Source: Candidatus Omnitrophota bacterium
Lineage (GTDB): Bacteria; Omnitrophota; Omnitrophia; Omnitrophales; Aquincolibacteriaceae
Direction: 5' to 3'
DNA: 16,502 nucleotides
Assembly (NCBI GenBank): GCA_023246985.1
Contig: JAHFHJ010000016.1
Location: forward strand, 1 to 16,502
Below are positions 13,389-16,502 of the stretch, in pieces. A program made the position numbers and the translations under genes. The notes under the pieces were generated by a model, which ran no database searches, was not told where the DNA came from, and was given only the letters and a program-made list of their open reading frames with translations. How positions within the stretch are numbered: the stretch's first letter is position 1; each line of letters opens with the position of its first letter.

Positions 13389-13416
13389 CTTGCCGCTTAA
13401 CGCTTATCCCTGAACG
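13389..13416. repeat. Heptamer array on the folK stop codon (4 x 7 nt)
   Basis: Plus-strand units CTTGCCG, CTTAACG, CTTATCC and CTGAACG, inverted relative to 13347-13381. The folK TAA (13397-13399) lies within. AGCGUUAAGCGG from this array pairs with CCGCUUAUCGCU in the facing array at 11 of 12 positions. Confidence 0.75.
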
Positions 13417-13861
13417 CGTTAAGTAATTTTTTCATCGTTTTCTTCAAAACAGGATGCTCCCAATCCGGAGCAAGATCACAGAACGGCACAAGCACGAACG
13501 CGCGTTCGTGAAGCCGCGGATGCGGCAAGGTCAACTCCGGCCGGTTCCTGATCTCCCGGCCGTAAAAAAGAATATCGAGGTCCAGCGTCCGCGCTTCGTT
13601 CCGTTGATTCCGCTCGCGGTTCGCCTTTGCTTCGATCTCCTGCAATTTTCCAAGAAGCTCCGGCGCCGGCAACGCCGTCTCAAAGCTCCATACCGCATTC
13701 AGGAACGGGCCGCCCCCGGCGTCCAGGGGCGGAGTCTCATAGACCGAAGAATATTTAAAATCCTTGAGGCCGGTCGTCGAAAGAAGTTCTTTTTTTGCAA
13801 ATTCGAGATACCCTAAACGATCTCCAAGATTAGATCCAACCCCGATGAAGACCCTGGACAT
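13397..13861 (-). CDS. folK: HPPK (6-hydroxymethyl-7,8-dihydropterin pyrophosphokinase)
   Basis: Transfers pyrophosphate from ATP to 6-hydroxymethyl-7,8-dihydropterin in folate synthesis. 154 residues from the ATG at 13859-13861; GGAG lies 10 nt upstream, and a TTG three codons earlier would be too close to it. Signatures are FIGVGSNLGDR at the N-terminus, YSSVYETPP and FLNAV in the pterin pocket, RTLDLDILFYG at 91-101 with Mg-binding Asp94 and Asp96, and LPHPRLHERAFVLVP. The stop codon lies in a heptamer array. It follows dapL by 54 nt and precedes panC by 51 nt. FolK next to panC is a mix of cofactor pathways that is also seen in other bacteria. Confidence 0.97.
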   Translation of the reverse strand: MSRVFIGVGSNLGDRLGYLEFAKKELLSTTGLKDFKYSSVYETPPLDAGGGPFLNAVWSFETALPAPELLGKLQEIEAKANRERNQRNEARTLDLDILFYGREIRNRPELTLPHPRLHERAFVLVPFCDLAPDWEHPVLKKTMKKLLNAFRDKR

Positions 13862-13889
13862 GTTTTTCAAACTCCGTTTTCTACGGATC

Positions 13890-13917
13890 TGAAATTTGAG
13901 ATTTGAAATTTGAGATT
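13890..13917. repeat. Heptamer array on the dapL stop codon (4 x 7 nt)
   Basis: Plus-strand units TGAAATT, TGAGATT, TGAAATT, TGAGATT, the cleanest array in the window with an alternating two-unit pattern. The dapL TAA (13916-13918) overlaps the last unit. Only a trace of an inverted partner (TTTGAAA) lies near the folK start, and this junction keeps a GGAG ribosome-binding site. Confidence 0.8.
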
Positions 13918-15103
13918 ACCGATGCGGATGACTTTTTTTGATCCGGTCGAGAGCTTCCATGATCCGGGACTCCGCCACGGTAAGCGAGATCCTGAAATAT
14001 CCCTCTCCGTTCGGCCCGAACCCGTTGCCCGGCGTCACGACGATATGAAGCTCCTCAAGGAACTTAAGCGCCAGCTCCGCGGAGGTGTACCCCGGCGGCA
14101 CCGGGATCCACGCGTAAAAGGTCGCTTGGGGCGCTTGGATCTTCCATCCAAGGTCCCGGAAGCCCTGCACCAGTAGATCACGGCGCTCTTGATAGATTTT
14201 AAGATTTTTCTCCAACTCTTGCCGTCCGTTCTGAAGCGCTTTGATGCCCGCAATTTGGATTGCCTGAAAAATACCGGAATCCAGGTTCGATTTTACTTTT
14301 GCAAGAAGCGCCAGCGCCTGCGCGTTCCCGACGGCAAACCCGATACGCCAGCCGGTCATGCTATAAGTCTTGGAGAGCGAAAAAAACTCCACCGCGACCT
14401 CTTTCGCGTCCGGGATCTCAAGAATGCTCGGCGATTTCAAGCCGTCATAAGTCATCTCGGAGTAGGCGGCGTCGTGCGCGATCAAAAGGGCGTGTTTGTG
14501 CGCGAACGCCACGGCTTTTTCAAAGAACGCCTTGTCCGCGGTCTGGGAAGTCGGATTGTTCGGATAGTTTAAGAACATAAGCTTCGAATTCTTGAGCGCC
14601 TCCGCGGGGATCGCGTCAAAATCCGGGAGATAATCGTTCTTTTCCAAAAGCGGCATCGCATAGGGAATCCCCTCCGCAAAAAGCGTCCCTGAACGGTACA
14701 CCGGATAAGCCGGGTCCGGGATAAGACAGACTTTACCGGGATCGAGGACCGCGAGCGGTAAATGCCCGATGCCTTCTTTGGAACCGATAAGCGGAAGGAT
14801 TTCCTTATCCGGATCAAGCTTCACATGGAACCGGTGCTGGAACCAGTCGCGGATCGCGTGGCGAAACTCCGGCATTCCTTGATCGAGGGCATAACGGTGA
14901 TTGCGGGGATTCGCGGCCGCTTGTTGCAGGGCCTCGATGATGAAATCCGCGGTCGGAATATCCGGATCGCCGACTCCGAGATCGATGACATCCTTCCCTT
15001 TGGCGATCAGTTCCCGTTTTTTCTTATCAATCTCCGCGAAAAGATAGGGCGGTAATTTTTGCAGGCGCCCCGTGGGTTCAAACACGATCGGCTGTTTTGT
15101 CAT
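13916..15103 (-). CDS. dapL: LL-diaminopimelate aminotransferase (class I/II aminotransferase)
   Basis: Fold-type I PLP enzyme of 395 residues. DapL converts tetrahydrodipicolinate directly to LL-diaminopimelate for lysine and peptidoglycan, replacing the DapD/C/E steps. Visible features are LPPYLFAEIDKKK near the N-terminus, DLGVGDPDIPT (41-51), GSKEGI (107-112), LNYPNNPTSQ (178-187), HDAAYSE (210-216), the PLP Lys245 in FSLSKTYSMTGWRIGF, and GEGYFRISLT near the C-terminus. The N-terminal phrase and the SKEG motif are those of proteins usually annotated DapL, but a related aspartate/alanine-type aminotransferase is possible. The ATG at 15101-15103 has only a weak GGA site. A promoter lies at 15148-15175. 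It is the first gene of the putative operon. Confidence 0.87.
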   Translation of the reverse strand: MTKQPIVFEPTGRLQKLPPYLFAEIDKKKRELIAKGKDVIDLGVGDPDIPTADFIIEALQQAAANPRNHRYALDQGMPEFRHAIRDWFQHRFHVKLDPDKEILPLIGSKEGIGHLPLAVLDPGKVCLIPDPAYPVYRSGTLFAEGIPYAMPLLEKNDYLPDFDAIPAEALKNSKLMFLNYPNNPTSQTADKAFFEKAVAFAHKHALLIAHDAAYSEMTYDGLKSPSILEIPDAKEVAVEFFSLSKTYSMTGWRIGFAVGNAQALALLAKVKSNLDSGIFQAIQIAGIKALQNGRQELEKNLKIYQERRDLLVQGFRDLGWKIQAPQATFYAWIPVPPGYTSAELALKFLEELHIVVTPGNGFGPNGEGYFRISLTVAESRIMEALDRIKKSHPHR

Positions 15104-15147
15104 AACATGTTCCGTATAGGGTTAAAAGCAATGAGACGAGAGATGGA

Positions 15148-15175
15148 ATTATAGCGGAGAAACGGAAAATCTCAA
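15148..15175 (-). promoter_or_regulatory. Sigma70-type promoter for the dapL-folK-panCD-nadX-uvrA run
   Basis: On the minus strand TTGAGA (5 of 6), a 16-nt spacer and a perfect TATAAT. The predicted start is near 15141, leaving a leader of about 38 nt before dapL. Confidence 0.7.
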
Positions 15176-15203
15176 ACTCCTTCCGCCTTCTTTAAGCAAA
15201 GCA

Positions 15204-15761
15204 TCAAGGGAGTCCCTGGAAGCTTTTATAAGTACCCGTCCCCCTCGTGGACGAGTTCTGCAAAGGGCGAGTGATCTTGGAAGAGGTTGAAATCCCAAAG
15301 ATACCGATGGAGGGACTGCCGTTTATTTCGACTGGAAATGTTGCTTTCTGATGAAGGTATTGCTTATAGGGTTCGTCGAACTGGCGGCGACGGATCTCGG
15401 TAAACTCTCCGTGGTATAGTCTGACTCTTGGGTCTATAAAATCCCGTTGGAGTTCCTCGGAAGTCATCTTGTCAGGTTGGAAGTTAATATCGAAAAGCGT
15501 GCATCTCTCCCAGGCACCCTCTTGAGAGCCGTCGGCCCTCTTTTTTAAGACGATCATGGAACGGCGTTCCCTGGCCAACACAGGACGCTTTTTATCATCC
15601 TCGACCGGCAGTAGCTTTTGATAATATGCTCGTGTCAAGAGTCGCGCGGGCGCGACTATTTGAAACTGACGGACAAACCGGACTCCGCGGCCTATCCTTT
15701 TCCCCGTTTTGTCAGTTAAGTTTTGTAACGTCGAAACGAAATTGGGGATCGAGCCGGCCAA
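15204..15761 (-). CDS. Unknown protein with apparent frame break near its 3' end
   Basis: I do not recognise the family. The open frame of 185 codons starts with TTG inside the upstream gene (50-nt overlap) and has no ATG until MIVLKKRADG (residue 69), so the true start is unclear. The middle part looks like real protein (WERCTLFDINFQ, MTSEELQRDFIDPRVRLYHG, FTEIRRRQFDEPYKQYL). After about 15340 this frame becomes Ser/Thr/Gly-rich and unconvincing. The -1 frame instead reads SLHRYLWDFNLFQDHSPF and then AELVHEGDGYL to a TAA at 15226-15228. That suggests one gene with a single-base indel, either a sequencing or assembly error or a decaying gene. It ends just before the dapL promoter. Confidence 0.5.
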   Translation of the reverse strand: MAGSIPNFVSTLQNLTDKTGKRIGRGVRFVRQFQIVAPARLLTRAYYQKLLPVEDDKKRPVLARERRSMIVLKKRADGSQEGAWERCTLFDINFQPDKMTSEELQRDFIDPRVRLYHGEFTEIRRRQFDEPYKQYLHQKATFPVEINGSPSIGIFGISTSSKITRPLQNSSTRGTGTYKSFQGLP

Positions 15762-16502
15762 GCTCCCGGGTGAGCTGGAAGATCTGGGGCTTCAGTGCCG
15801 GATCTTTTGTGGTCAGCCACTTTTGATAGGCCGCGAGAAACTTTTCCATCTTCATCTCGCGAAGATGTTCCTTTTCATAAGTCCCAAGCTTCGTGAGAAA
15901 ATACTGGAAGGCCTGTTCGCGAAAACACTCGATGAATTTAAAATAATCTTCTTTGACATCCGTGAGGACATGCGCGTAGACGTCAAATTGCCCGGCGATC
16001 TTGCCGAGAACTTCCCCCACTCCGGTCTTCTTGTCGTAAACCCCGGCGTGGCATCGCGCGGCCTGGTTGTAATAAAGGATCGCGGCTAAATGTTCCTCGT
16101 TCGTGCTTTCCTTTTTATCTTTTTTGAGCAAGCACCGCTTGGTCATCGAGGGATCGGGATGAAAGATCGTGGACTGGATGAGCAAATGATCGGCGTTCGC
16201 CTTAAAAATAAAATATCGAAGCATCGGATCCTCGGTCTCCCGGATCCATTGAAAAACCTCCTCCGTGTTGTCGGAAAGGAACGGATCCGCCATATCGTGG
16301 TATTCCGGAAGCGAGACGGCGAAAAGCAGATGCGCGAGATAAATGTTCACATCTTCATCGAATGAAGGCCCCCGCGTCAGGCCGCGCGCCTGGTCCCTGG
16401 CCTTGAGAATGGACTCCAAAAGAAAATAAATCGCCGATTCGCGGTCCTCACTCGAGAGGCCGAAATACAAATACTGGGCTTGGGAATCCTGATCTTTCTT
16501 GT
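15712..16502 (-). CDS. Unknown mostly helical protein, C-terminal 262 residues (cut by right window edge)
   Basis: The frame is open to the window edge, so the N-terminus is missing. A TTG at 16468-16470 is in frame, but coding clearly continues past it (KKDQDSQAQYLYFGLSS). The visible part is predicted almost all alpha-helical, with repeat-like helical segments (IYFLLESILKARDQARGL; VNIYLAHLLFAVSLPEYHDM; AAILYYNQAARCHAGVYDK; KFIECFREQAFQYFLTKLG), and ends in FRFDVTKLN. No signal, membrane segment or catalytic motif is evident. A TPR-like or other helical repeat fold is possible but not demonstrated. It overlaps the next open frame by about 50 nt. Codon use resembles the neighbours. Confidence 0.75.
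   Translation of the reverse strand, partial: KKDQDSQAQYLYFGLSSEDRESAIYFLLESILKARDQARGLTRGPSFDEDVNIYLAHLLFAVSLPEYHDMADPFLSDNTEEVFQWIRETEDPMLRYFIFKANADHLLIQSTIFHPDPSMTKRCLLKKDKKESTNEEHLAAILYYNQAARCHAGVYDKKTGVGEVLGKIAGQFDVYAHVLTDVKEDYFKFIECFREQAFQYFLTKLGTYEKEHLREMKMEKFLAAYQKWLTTKDPALKPQIFQLTRELGRLDPQFRFDVTKLN

Overview
The window looks like chromosomal DNA from an uncultured Gram-negative-type bacterium. The gene content (LL-diaminopimelate aminotransferase, split glyQ/glyS, pyruvate phosphate dikinase, a DUF2582-type winged helix) together with period-7 degenerate intergenic repeats reminds me of Candidatus Omnitrophota or a neighbouring phylum. That placement is an inference from gene content and was not tested. 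No phage, plasmid, CRISPR, tRNA or rRNA gene is visible. Nearly every gene is on the minus strand; the one clear plus-strand gene is an XRE-cupin regulator.

Layout from low to high coordinate: 1-2031, 5' three quarters of ppdK (minus, runs off the left edge); 2032-2310, intergenic with copy A of an 87-bp dispersed repeat; 2311-5436, glyS and glyQ (both glycyl-tRNA synthetase subunits) with a promoter and a two-hairpin leader upstream; 5597-5915, a gene-poor stretch with two heptamer arrays, a long hairpin and an orphan plus-strand terminator; 5916-6236, a small unknown gene; 6323-6664, a secreted ComEA-like helix-hairpin-helix protein; 6811-7365, a divergent, probably leaderless XRE-cupin regulator with an operator-like inverted repeat in its promoter; 7366-7641, intergenic with copy B of the 87-bp repeat; 7642-8173, cutA and a DUF2582 winged-helix gene; 8255-15103, a long minus-strand run uvrA, nadX, panD, (small ORF), panC, folK, dapL read from right to left; 15204-16502, two unknown genes, one with an apparent frame break and one cut by the right edge.

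The dapL-folK-panC-panD-nadX-uvrA run is probably one transcription unit starting from a good promoter at 15148-15175. It mixes lysine/peptidoglycan precursor synthesis (DapL), folate (FolK), pantothenate (PanC, PanD), aspartate metabolism (NadX) and DNA repair (UvrA). PanD consumes aspartate to make the beta-alanine that PanC joins to pantoate. NadX can interconvert aspartate and oxaloacetate/iminoaspartate, so it may feed PanD or NAD synthesis.

The most unusual signal is architectural. At several gene junctions (glyQ/glyS, panC/panD, folK/panC, dapL/folK, and the 5916 gene) there are arrays of degenerate 7-nt repeats, different in sequence at each junction but always with period 7. One array sits on or beside the upstream stop codon. 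Where there are two arrays, the second is in inverted orientation just before the downstream start codon, where a Shine-Dalgarno sequence would normally be. The two arrays at a junction are complementary enough to pair in the mRNA. This looks like a family of intergenic elements defined by period and geometry rather than by sequence.
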